Part shown: in pieces, positions 1 through 12,200 of the stretch
Layout: each line of letters starts with the position of its first letter
Numbering within the stretch: position 1 is the first letter of the stretch
Source: Gnetum montanum
Lineage: Eukaryota; Streptophyta; Gnetopsida; Gnetales; Gnetaceae
Reading direction: 5' to 3'
DNA length: 25,674 bases
NCBI GenBank assembly: GCA_015680685.1
Contig: MNCI01028786.1
Span: 223,153 to 248,826, forward strand
Notes under the pieces: generated by a model
The model's input: only the letters and a program-made list of their open reading frames with translations
Told to the model about the DNA's origin: nothing
Databases searched by the model: none
Translations under genes and position numbers: made by a program

Positions 1-252
1 CATACTCAATCCAGGGAATCAGATGCACTACCAACTGGTGATTAACACGCTTCTCAAGAACTTCTGAAGAGTGAAGACTATGCAGGGTGCAGATTAACAT
101 GACACCCAACCACTAACATTAAAGAGCATATTGTGTGAGTTTGCTGCATTCCCTAATAAGCAGCAATTCACAATATGAATTACAGAAACGAATATGTTAA
201 ACACCATGAATAAACTCTTAAATGACATTTGACACAAGTTAACAAAACATTT
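1..252 (-). other. 3' UTR / 3' flank of the transportin gene
   Basis: This is the sequence after the TGA at 253-255, read on the minus strand. It is AT-rich and has no coding potential. I see no canonical AATAAA in it, so the mRNA end probably lies beyond the window or uses a variant signal. Confidence 0.5.
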
Positions 253-3200
253 TCAAACACCGTAAATTAGTAATTTCTCCTTCACTGGAAGCTCTAATGC
301 AGACTTGAATTGTTCCCATCTGTCACCAAGTGCCTACAAGGGTAGCAACATTTAAGTTTTTGTCATCAATGTGTAAGGTAAAAAAAGACGCTAAAAATAA
401 TGACATCAACTCATTACCTGTTTAAAACCTTGTAGTACTTCACAAATGTCTTTGTGTAGATCGTCACTTCGAATCTCCTGAAATTCATTACAAGAAAAAA
501 AATTAACATTGCGTCATCACTAACTTCAGAAAAAGGAAAGAGTAAAGATGCAGAAACGAACACTAGCTATAGCACCTACATGCCAGCTTGCAATGGCCTG
601 ACACATTTGCACAAGTGAGTTCACCGCAGCAGAAGGATTTGATTTGACCTGAGTCAAGAGCGTTAGCATTCATATAAATCACCAAATACACAAAATATTC
701 AAGAAAGTCTGCAAGAAACTAACCATAGCACAAAGCCCTCGAAAAGCATCCTCCTTCTCAATATCATCACGAATCCTACATACAAAGTACAGAATATCCA
801 GTCAGGATAACAACCAATCATCTATGTGCTTTGATAGATGGAATGATCTCCCATAGAAAATTAATAAACTTTTAAAAAAATCTTCAAACCAGTGCGAAAA
901 CAGTCCACTGAAATCAGTGGGATATGGAAAAATAAACTATTGCTAAAATTCGAAAAAAGGAAAGAAATAACTTGCAAGGATAAAAATCAAGAATTTATGA
1001 TGGAAAATTGTATTCCTATAAATAACTTACGTGCGAAGTGCAATACACCATGGGCGCATAAAATGTTCCAGTAGAGGAGAGACCAACTCTGGACAGACCC
1101 ACGCAAGTCTCCCAAGAGTTATAGCACTGTTCTCCAGCAGGGACTTATTCAAACCCTGTAGAATGTTCAGAAAATCTGGACTTACTTGATCTATTGCAAA
1201 GATAAATATAGATTGATTTTGTGTAAATTTTGTGCATGCTGTGATCGAAGGGCCTTTACCTCTGTACTAGAAAGTATGGGAACAAGGCATTCGATAACCC
1301 TTAATACAATAGGAGAGATTTGTTGTGGAATCTGGAATATGGATGCTAATTATTAGAAACAAATAAAAAACTACCAAGGAAAAACGTCAGACAAGGTTAA
1401 AATATAACCAACCTTCACAGCAATTTCGCCTATGGCCCAACAAGCATTGTTTGCAACAGAAACATTATCTTTTACATTCTGAGGTTGCTGTGAAAATAAA
1501 TCAATCATAAATGAAACAAATTCTAAATTTGGTTATAAGAAAATTCAATGTGTCTACATTCAAAACAAATAAACCACAAATTGCATTACCAATTGGTTGG
1601 CAGCAAGGTTAAGAAAATCAAGCAAATGAGGCTGCAAATGCACTGCACAAACCTGGTTGGCACAAAAGTTATTAAACAAATTCTAGTGTTTGAAACATAC
1701 ATACTATATTTTTACATTTTACTCCAAAAAATTAAATTCTAGTGTAGAAATACGTCCAATGACTTACTTTTGCAAGGTCACCAAGCAATGCAAGAGCACT
1801 CTGCCGTACATCAGAAGCCTCATCTGCACAACATTGTAGAAGTAGATCTCTCATATCACTCCGAACAACCTGTGAAAAACGCATTACAAATAATTCAGAA
1901 AATGACTCTTAAGTAAAAACTATGTAACCTAGAATAAACAAATCTTGTGTTATGGCTTTATATGAATCATTCATACTTTCACAGTCATCATTTAGTCCTG
2001 AAATAACTTAAATGTGTTTACGTAGAGAATGGTGATGCCATTGTTTATAGGAAATAGTGAAGACGAAATTACGATACAAGAAGAGGCATAAATTATTTCC
2101 CAACAGAAAGACTCATAGCACAATTGAGATACTTGTAAAAGGGTACTTATTTACATTACACTAATATCCTTGAATGATTTAAATAGAACAATATCCACGA
2201 CAAATGCAGGTTGCCTTTTGCTATGCGAATTATTACTTTCCACAGTTAAACTGATAAAAATATGTAAATCCGTAGTACTCCCAGAATTGCTGTGTGACCC
2301 ATGCTTTATTAGAGACCACATACGGGATCTGGCAATGCTAGATAAAGACATAATCTACAGTGATGATTCTAGATAGAACCTTGCCTGTGATAACTAGTTG
2401 TCTTATTGCATTAATTATTTGCCCAAACTTAGAAATTTATGACATATATATACGTACAATTGCTAAATGCAACAATTTAACAAGCAAAGTTCTACATATT
2501 AAAAATAAGAGTTCATTTATGACCTTACTGCAGATATAACAGGAAATAAAAACTTCAGTCATAAATAGATAAACAAACCAGGCTTTCAATGCCAGTGCCC
2601 AAGCCTTCTGCTAACCCAGAAAGCAAATCCAATGAGCAAACTATAAATTCCTTGTCATAAACAGTGCCAGCTCTTGAAGGATCAACCTGAAACAATGTGT
2701 CAAATAATGTTTTATTAAAGTACTTTTTGTTATAGGACAGATATGCAATAATAATTATTTAGGAAATGCATCTTAATTACCTTTGCAAGTTGTTGAGTTC
2801 GAATCAAGGTGATACACCTCACAAAAACAGGTTCAGCATATGGAGTAAATCCAGGACCCAGAGCCTGTCAATCATATAGCCGAACGTTGGATCTTTTCTT
2901 ATCTTTTTCTTTTTCTTTTTTTTTTCTTTTTTTTCTGAGTAACATTCAGGTTTTATAACTCAAAAATTGTATGAAGAATCAAAAAAAAAATGCGTCCAGG
3001 AACCCTTACTCCAGCCAGGGAGTATGTCCAGGATAAGGCCCCATTCTCCCAAACCCCCAATCCCAAAACCTTCCCACCGTATTCTAACACCTACAAGCCC
3101 CTGATTGTTTATAACAAAATGGCCGTCCTGACGCCATACCACAGTTCCGCTGAACATTGGATCTTTTCTAAATTACAATAATATGATACATGAATAAAAG

Positions 3201-6200
3201 AGATTCATTATGAAGTCAAAAACAAATTTCTATAGCACAGGTGTCTAAAGAAGATGTATACAGATAAAGCATAAGTGACTGAACAAACTTGCAGATTCAC
3301 ATATTCAAACCACTATTTGATTCTATATCATATGTTGCTGAGATGGGAGACTACTTGAGAGTACAAAGAAAAGATCATTTCTTGTCAACCAATTACAGTT
3401 TGTATCTGCTTATGAACCTTTCATTGTATTTTAAAAAGCATTTGTGCTTTAGACTACTATGTACTACTTGCAACATAGGAAAATGAAAAGATTAAAATGC
3501 TAAGAGACATGAGTATAAGTCAATCCCTGGAAGCATGAAAAAGTTTAAGAATAGAAAGGCATCAGTCATGACAACTAAAACTTAAGGTTTTTGTTCCTCT
3601 AAAAACTCTAGAGATGTATTGGATGGAACGAGCTTCAGCCATTTCTTTTACATAATTTTTTAATATTTCGGCACTCTGTTCCTAGCTGATTTGACACTGC
3701 AACATGTTGGGATTGCACTTGTCCAGCATGCAAGTGACAACTTTTCAACAAGCTACACCTCATTCATTATTAATTTAACATTAACAAATATTCAAGTGTG
3801 CGGATACATCTATGAACTATAAACCCATGATTGCTTGCTTATAAACAAGAACAAAGTATAACCAATTTAATAGCATTATTATCTCCAACTTACCTGTGCT
3901 ATGGACGTAAAGCATTCAAGCAATGGGAAAAGGTCTTTATCAAAATCTGAATGTTGCTGCCACTTGTTGATCAAAGGTGGCATCAAAATATCTAAGTACC
4001 TGGCCTGTCACAGATTATCAATACCCAAATGAGTAATTAGAGCATCACCATCATCATGATTATCGTCATAGTGCCTTTATAGCACCCACATCGGCTGACC
4101 ATTAAGGTAGGCGACTGAATATTTAAAACAACAAACTAAAAATGTTATTTCTGTATGATGCCTTCATCGAAGTGGCAGATAGCAAAAACCATTGTTATAT
4201 CCTCAGAATAATCATGTATGATAACATTTAACACTTAAAGACAAAATGAAGCTTGTAAATCCATAAGCATGTGAAGCTTATGTATAATACCTGATTAAGC
4301 TCGGCTCCAACAGCATCAGCAAGAGTACCAATAGCATCATAAACAATGCGAAGATTACGCCTCTGCAGAAGCACACTATCCAGAATTAGAAATTTTTGAA
4401 AATTTAATTAAAATAAAACAATATTTTAAAAAAGCCATTTGTATAACAATTGGACAATCAAAAGAAATGTTGTAAACATCACAACCCAATAAAATATGAA
4501 CAGATATCCTATAACAGAAAAGTAAGTTACTAACATTATTTGTGAATACAAGCAATTTGTTTTTGTATATTTGCTATGGGCACATATCTCTTCTATAACC
4601 TCTATTAGGAGAGAAATATTTGCTAAATATGGTGTATAAAACAAAGAACCGGGACAAACCAGTGAGCTCAATTTCAATAAGCCAAAAACTTAAATATCCA
4701 AAAAGAACAACAACAGGCGAGCAATGACACCACGGAGCGATGAAGCGGAGAAACAAGCGAACGGTGGGGCATGCACAGGGAAAACAGCCGACGACAGAGC
4801 AGCTGAAGCAGGAGACACACACCAAAGGCTCACCGAGGGGCGCAAGAGCGGAGGCGAACAGGCGAGAGGCAGGAATGGCCCAGACCCGGCCAGGGCCAGG
4901 CAGGACCAAATGGGGAGATTGAGGCACACTCCCATACCGATGGTACCATGCACCTCCGTATCAACAGACCACCAACAGAGGGGGTTCGGACTATGCAATG
5001 AAGCCTTATTGGCCGCTTTGTATCCTCGGGAGCCCGCCCTCGGATGGAGTTAATCCGCAGGTGGGTGAAAGAAAACTGGAAGGTTGGACAAGTGGAGGTC
5101 CGGCGTTTATCCGAGGAGTTGCTCCTGTTCATTTTCCCGGCCCAGCAAGATAGGGACATGATGCTGCTCGGGGGGACCGTGGTTCTATGGCGCCCAAGGA
5201 CTGGCTTTGACCCCTTGGCAGCCAGGGGTGCACCACGAGACAGACCTATTTGCTCGTGCCCCGGTATGGGTGAGGGTCTCTAGGATTCCTTGGGAGATGT
5301 GGAACTTGGGGTTCCTGGAACGGCTAGCAGGGTATTTTGGGGAGTTTATCGCTTTCGACAAGGTCATGCAAACAATGGCACGGATGGGGTATGCCTGTTT
5401 TTGCGTATGGCGGAACCTATCTGCCAAGGACCTCGTTAGGGAAATAGTGTTGGAGCTTCACAGGAGGGGAGGAACACCTTCAAGTTGAGTTTGAAAACCT
5501 AGAGGTAGAGCCAAGCAAGGAATAAGGGCCGAAGGCCCAAGAGGCCAGGAGTGGTGGTTGCGAGTGTTGTGGGAAACCCGGACACCGTGAAGCTGATTGT
5601 CGATTTTAGATGGTCGGGCTGATGCAAGCACGGGATCAAGTCCGGTAGCTCGTTGATGGCGGGGGCTGGGTTACAGTGGGACAAAAGGGCCGACCGAGCC
5701 TACCACAACCTCAATTGCCCGCNNNNNNNNNNNNNNNNNNNNNNNNNNNNNNNNNNNNNNNNNNNNNNNNNNNNNNNNNNNNNNNNNNNNNNNNNNNNNN
5801 NNNNNNNNNNNNNNNNNNNNNNNNNNNNNNNNNNNNNNNNNNNNNNNNNNNNNNNNNNNNNNNNNNCCCGGCGAATGGGTCAATGTGGTTAGGGGGAGCA
5901 CCATGTCCCGTAAGCTCCTGGAGAAGGAGCCATCTTCCGAGGACTCAGGATGTAGCCCGATTGTGCGGGAGGGGGGGAGTTGCCCCAAATGCCCATGCGA
6001 GAGTCTCTCCAGGGCTAAACAAGCACAACGAAATGTTGATTTGGGACTGCAGAAGACCCTTCGAGAGGTCTACCAACGCCGCTCGTCCAGGCATACATGA
6101 AGGTCTTTAGCTGGAACTGTAGGGGACAGGGTACAAGCTATAAAAGAAACACCCTGAGAAGAATTGTTCACGATGAAGAATGTGATATCATATGCCTCCA

Positions 6201-9200
6201 AGAGACCAAGCTACAGGCAACAAAATCACACCATCTCTACTAGGATGGTTGGAAAGTCCATCTACACCCATACGTGGGTCAGGTGGGGGGGCTGGCTATC
6301 CTAGCCCGCTATGACATGATACTGGTTGACTCCTCGCAATGGACCATGATAGTCCATATCCCCTCTCAGGGGATATGGCTGACTAACTTCTATGGGGCGC
6401 AGATGTGGGAACAGAGGCTGTAGGAGATGGAACGCGTGGTGACGTTGGTACAAGACCGCTTGGCATGGCTAATTGTGAGGGATTTCAACCAAAGATTACA
6501 CCCATGGAAAAAATCAGGTATTGAGGCCCCCCCTCCCAGCACCCAGGAGTTTCAAGACTTCCTAGCAGAGCACTCACTGGTGGATCTGCCCATTGAGAAT
6601 TGCCAATTCACCTGGAGCAATAGGCAAAAAGGCCCTAACCGCGTCCTTTCAAGAATTGACTGAATCTGCATCAGTTCTGACCTCCTTCTCCGGCTGGCCG
6701 TGCGGGTTACGGGACAGGAAGGGGTGGCATCGGACCATCGCTCCCTGGTTTGTCTACTTGGGCCCAAAAGGTACCGGACCCCACAGCCGTTTCGTTTTGA
6801 GGCAACTTGGTTGTACAAGCCGTGGCTCAGGCCGTTAGTTGAGGACATCTGGGCAGACTACCGACAGGGCCAAGGAGACCCCAGGAACTTCCTCAAAGAA
6901 GGCTTACTTCGTCTAAAGTGGGCTATCAGGGCCCTACCAGTGGAGGACAAATTCTCTTTCCGAACGGGTCGCACGGTGCTTCAGGATAAGTTCATTCATA
7001 TCCAAACTAGGCAAGAGGCAGGTGAAGACTTGCATGAAGATGAGCAGAACATTCTGCGACAACTCCAGGGCCTTGACTTGGAGGAGGAGACATACTGGAA
7101 ACAAAGATCACGAATTAGATGGCTCCAGGAGGGGGATAGGCAAACGAACTTTTTCTTTGCTATCACCAAGACCCAGGGATGGAGCCAACCACATAGTTTG
7201 CACACCATAGAGGGGGGGATAATTGATGAGCCACAGAGCATCGCTAGGGAGCTAACACAATATTGGGAGAAGATCTAGGCCAAGCGACCCACAAAGCCCA
7301 TATCAGTCCAAATTGTGCAAGTGCTAAACGAGGAGGATAACGCTAGATTGTTGGCTCTATTCTCCTGGCAGGAACTCATAGCAACAACCAACGATATGCC
7401 GGGAGGAAAGGCACCTAGGCCGGATGGTTGGAGCCTCGAATTTTTCAAGACCTTCCTGGATATAGTGGGGCCCAACATTCTGGATGCTTTCAACCTTATG
7501 CTGGCCAAGTGGCAGGTCCGAAGGGAGCTTAATTGTTCTCAAATTGTGTGCATCTGCAAGCAGGCGGAGGCGCACCGTCCAAAACATTTTCGGCCTATCA
7601 GGGTCTATAACGTGTTGATCTGGTTATTCTCCAAAATGATAGTTCGTAGGCTAGCTTCGCTAATGCCTAAACTAGTGGGAGAAAACCAAACAGGTTTCGT
7701 TCAAGGCCAAACCCTGCAGGACCAAGTGCTTCTCATGCAAGAGGTGTTTCATTCTCTTCGAATATCGAAGTTCCCAAACCTCTGTCTCAAGCTAGACATC
7801 ACCAGGGCATACGACACACTCAGCTGGAAAGCCCTAACCACCATCATGCAACGGAAAGGTTTCAACCAGGGCTTTATCCAACTTTGCATCCACATGCAAT
7901 CATCCGTAGGTTTCTCTTTTGACGTGGGGAGGCAATTGTGGGGTCTCTCCTCACCTGGGAGAGGGTTGTGGCAAGGAGAGCCCCTATCGCCCCTACTTTT
8001 CATCATCGCAATGGATCTAATGCAACATTACTGTAGGGCGACAGGAGTTGGTGGCCAAGAAATTGCGGGGGTGGAATGTCTGGCTCAGCATTACATGGAT
8101 GACACAATGTTACTTAGTCTTGCCAAGGTCCCACAAGCGCAGTGCATCAATGTGGCACTTTCATGGTTGGCGGATGAGGTGGGGTTGGAGATTAACAGGG
8201 CTAAGTCAACGACTCATTTTGTCAACGTGGATATACAGATCAAGCACTGAGTGATACAAGTCTTGAACATTCCGCCCGGAATAGTCAAAGATACCTACCT
8301 GGGTATCCCACTTTTCCAGTGGGGGCGGTGTATATCTTGGGGAACATTGTTGGAAAAGGTTGAAAGATGGGTGGGACACTAGGCCAATTGCTTCCTAACT
8401 AGGAAGGGGCAGTTGGTTGTGGCATCGGGGATACTCATGGCAATAACCAGATTGGTGGCCGCGGTTGCCACCCCTCCAAGCGCCATTATCGACAAACTCA
8501 ACATGCGCATCCGCCGGTTTGTCTGGTCGGGGGGCAAAGGGGGGGGCAAAATTCACCTTGTGAGCTGGGATTGGGTCGTGCGCCCCTGTAATGTGGGGGG
8601 CTGGGTATTTCCAAGTTTGAGAATGAGCTAACAATGGGCCAACAACGCCTGTTAATCCGTTTCACGAGCCAGTTCGGGGAGCCGGCCCAATGGGTCCGAG
8701 TAATGAATGCGAAATACAAACGATGGGAGGCAAGTGCGCAGGACTCAAAGCCCTGGCAGACACTCTACAGCCACACACGCAAAATGCAAGCACAAGGGTG
8801 GTCGATTCTCGAGCCGCGTCACCTGTGGACAGCCATGTACCCTCTGGTACCAGGCTAGCAGCAGATCTGGCAGGGACGGTTGCCCAAGAAAATTAAAGTG
8901 TTCCTGTGGTTAATTAAGAACAACGCGCTGCCGGTTCGAGCACTCTTATGCAAACGAGGCCTCATCCTGGATGACACCTGTCCTCTGTGCGGCGCCACGG
9001 CCGAGACCATGCAGCACTTCATTTACCAATGCGCCTACATGCACTCCACGTGGCATACTACGGGTGTGCCCCCACCCCCAATGAACTTCACAGGCAATTC
9101 TCGAGCCACGCTACTTTTATGGGTAGCGTGGAAGATGAGAAATCGCAAAATCTTCCAACTACGTAGACTACCCCCCCCCCTCCCTCCACAAGTGGTTTCC

Positions 9201-12200
9201 TAGGCCAAAGCAGCGTGGAAAGAGATTGAAGCAATGATGGGTGTCATGCCGATGTACAAACCTAACTGTGCAACGTTCCAAGCAGATGAGGAGCTGTGGC
9301 AACTAGTGGAGCAGTGCAGATGGAGTGACGCCCTTCAACAGCTGGTCAATGACCCGACCCTTCTAGACACCGCTTTTTTCGCTAACTGGTACAGGGACCA
9401 AACCTTTTTTAGGGGCACTAAGGTCATCATCACTGAGTCCTCGATTGCCAAGTGTCTAGGGGCCCAGGCCGATGTAGAAATAATTCTGCCCTCCTCATGC
9501 GGGCTACAAGACGCCAAAATTTTCTTCAATGGGCCGGTGCCATGCACGCAAAGCAGACAAGTGCCCAAATCCTCTCTGCCCCAGATCTAGGCCCAAGCGG
9601 TAGATCTTGTGGACCGATTCTTTGTACAGTTTGGCAACGAGTCAAAACTCCAAGGCATCCACTTTGCTTTCCTCAAATGCCTTAAAATGGGAGTTAGGGT
9701 TAACCTGCCTAGGTTCTTTCTGGCGACTCTGCAACAGCAAAGGCAAGGCTGCCACTCCAAGCTCATCTTGGCCCTGTGGCGAGGGGTAGCAGGAGGCAAC
9801 ATCCTCTGGGGCTGGGGACTACCCCCCCTGGGAAGCTCCCCGTCTGACCCACCCCCTCTGGCCAGCCCAAAGGGTTTGAGGACCCAACCCGCGGTGACGT
9901 ATACTAGGAGAAGACGTAGCCGTAGGGGGCGAAGGACCCCAAACCCCATGGCGGTGCCAGAGGTGTCACCGCCTGAAACATCGGAGCACAACGAAAGAAG
10001 GGACGAAGCGCTACAGCAAGCGGCTCTGGAAGCCACGATTGCGGCCCACGAAGCTGAGCGCCGAGAGTGGGAAGCAAAGTGGGAGGAAGCTCTCGCACAA
10101 GCACAGATGGAAATGGAAACCCATTTCCGCGAAAGGGAACAAGAGATAATAAGGCAGCAAGCACTGCTGGTGGAGCAGCCCCGTTTGGTGGACGAGATCC
10201 AGGCCCAAGTGCGAGATGAGCTAATCCAGGAGGAAACCACCCAAAGAGAGCGTGAGGCGGCGAAGCAGGCTCAACAGGAGGAGGAGGAACAAAGACAGTG
10301 CCAGCTAGACCGGGCGCACGAGCAAGGTGCACATTAGTGGCTTAGGGTCGGACGATGTCCATACATCATCCTGGGCATCAACTGTGACTGCACGTGGGGG
10401 GAGCTCCGACGCCACATCCGCCAGACCTTGGCATGTTTCCACCTGGACGGGGGGACGTCGACAAAGGATCGCAACTAACGTAAGTCGGCCATGCAAGGAC
10501 TCCAATAGGTTGCCAACTTTGTGGACAGAGCTTCACCGCAACACATTGGACATCCTCCATGCCCTCAAACGTCCGCATTGCGCCTGTCATAGGCTGCCAA
10601 CGAGCCCGTAGCAGGACCATTTTTCTGCCCTTGATGCGGTGTCCTTTTGCGCCCGCGCCCCCCCCCCCCCCCCCCCCAGCCAGTGTTTTGGGGGGTGCCC
10701 CCCCAGCCGGTGTTTTAGGGGGGTGCCCCCCCTATTACAATCTCGGCTTGGGACGTGAGCGACTGGTGCACATGGGTGCACAATGGATTGAGGCTTAAAA
10801 ACCTCCCACCTGGGCCAAAGTTGTTGACCCACATTTTGCAATATCCTGTATTTTATTTTTAGTAATTTAATCCTGAACATTTCCTCAAAAAAAAAAAAAG
10901 ATGTATCTGGTCCATAGAAGGCAATACAAAGAGAAACAGAATCTTTGTCACTGAAGGATAGACCAAAAAGAAACATAGACTTCCTCTACCTAGACACACA
11001 CAAATGAGATCTTAGCTGGTAGAAACATCAGCAAATATACAAAGTGGGACCACCAAATTGATTTCAATATTGAAGGATCACGGTTTCCGGCTTAAAGATA
11101 GACCACACCTAGGTAACAGTGTTTGGATTTGAGAAGCACCTCATAACCATAAGAATAACAAAAATTTAAGCTTAATTTTTAATGCTACTTGATTACAATA
11201 ATTCGATGCATGATCAGAATGATGTGTGCAACCATTGAAAAAGAAACCAAACTGCGGGATGGGAAAGGCCAAATTATAAAATGTCTTCATCTCTTAAAAT
11301 CTATTACCTGATATTTTCCAAAGGCACATAACAGATGCTGAAGAATCAATTCCAATCTCGGTGCCAGTTCCTCAGCGGCCTCCTGAGTAGAGTATAACAA
11401 AATATTTTAAAAATAAGTTCCCGTGTACTTTGACATCAGAGGAACGGAATATTCCAGATTTCCAGAAATAGAAGACAATATAATTTACCTCTTCAAGCGT
11501 TGCAAAGGCTGAGCAAGCAGCTTCTTGAACTCTTTTATTGCTGTCTAAAATTCTTCTCAATAGACCATTTAGGACACCGTCAAATTGATCATGGCCTTCT
11601 GGATGACTGATAGACTGCCATTAAAAAGTAACAAATTATCAACAGAAAGTATACTGCAAGGTTTCAATTTTTCTGAGAAAGTGGCAACCGTGATTTCATT
11701 CCAAACAAACTGAAGAACTGTACCTAATAATCAATCATCAAATATTTTTTTAAAAAAAAATTGAAATTCAAGTCCTGCATTTTCAAACAAGGTAAACGAA
11801 CTATGTAGTCTTATTAAAACAAACAGAGATGCAAATTGGATAAAACAGTTTCATGTCAGCACTCACTTTGTTACTACAAACTGCTGTATGATTTTTCCAC
11901 GGAGGTTCTACTTCTAACTATCAAATTCACTTAACCAAACCTTACACAACATTAAAAGTAACGTCAAAAAGCTCCAACACAACCCTATGTCAAAAAGGGG
12001 TGAATCAACAGATGAAAAGAAGATTTTATTAATAATAAAATTTTTAAATATAATCGAAATCACACGGGATCTTTAGGATTAACGAACATAATGATCAATG
12101 GTCTATTATGTAAATTTACATGTTCAATAAAGAAATTCAGTAGTCAACAAAATATTCCGAGAACTCATAAAGCAAACCCCACTAAATTAGAGAGCTCTAT

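Larger units (their letters stand above)
2865..3893 (-). other. Intron 18 of transportin (1029 nt), with a retroposed insert
   Basis: Donor at 3893, acceptor AG at 2865-2866. The acceptor-proximal part (2900-3148) is an A-tailed insert flanked by a 21-bp duplication, listed separately. The rest (3170-3893) is ordinary AT-rich intron sequence with nothing recognisable. Confidence 0.85.
4724..6100 (+). pseudogene. LINE ORF1 (gag-like RNA-binding protein), frameshifted and gapped
   Basis: The nucleic-acid-binding ORF1 of a plant L1. From about 5044, [18 protein letters not shown] and then, after a frame change near 5210, [19 protein letters not shown] and [15 protein letters not shown] form a DUF4283-like region. 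A further frame change near 5467 leads to the zinc knuckle [14 protein letters not shown] (5559-5600, CX2CX4HX4C). The 144-base N gap at 5723-5866 follows. After the gap a frame runs on from about 5885 to a TGA at 6098-6100 that overlaps the ORF2 start. In-frame stops around the zinc knuckle (SKE-stop, RF-stop, VR-stop) add to the damage. The N-terminal start (ATG at 4724) is a guess. Confidence 0.75.
4700..10899 (+). mobile_element. L1-type LINE retrotransposon, nearly full length, inside intron 16
   Basis: A roughly 6.2-kb GC-rich block in an AT-rich intron, antisense to the host gene. In order it holds: a GC-rich 5' region, an ORF1 with DUF4283-like domain and CCHC zinc knuckle, an ORF2 with apurinic-type endonuclease, reverse transcriptase and zf-RVT domains plus a long extension, a 3' region with a C run and a tandem repeat, and a terminal A13 tail at 10887-10899. 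Layout and motifs are those of plant L1 elements. Both ORFs are broken, so this copy is dead. I found no convincing target-site duplication, so the 5' border is approximate. Confidence 0.93.

Noticed and set aside
4574-5159. Overlapping minus-strand open frames of 100-117 codons
   Set aside because: They lie in the GC-rich 5' part of the LINE, where stops are rare by composition. They show no conserved motif and the plus strand carries the DUF4283-like ORF1.
9587-10240. 217-codon minus-strand open frame
   Set aside because: It lies opposite the LINE ORF2 extension, whose plus-strand frame has domain order, a basic stretch and a coiled coil. The minus frame has Ser/Cys/Ala-rich shadow composition and no motif.
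6097-10337. Reading TAG as glutamine (variant code) or rescue by U-to-C RNA editing
   Set aside because: Host exons end with a normal stop and need no recoding. U-to-C editing is an organellar process in some land plants. Decay of a dead element explains the stops.
4690-10920. Target-site duplication for the LINE
   Set aside because: I compared the bases after the A tail (GATGTATCTGG...) with the AT-rich sequence before the GC-rich start and found no match beyond short A-rich strings.
10587-10976. 129-codon minus-strand open frame
   Set aside because: It crosses the LINE 3' end, the C20 run and the A tail; it is low-complexity Gly and Phe translated from homopolymers.
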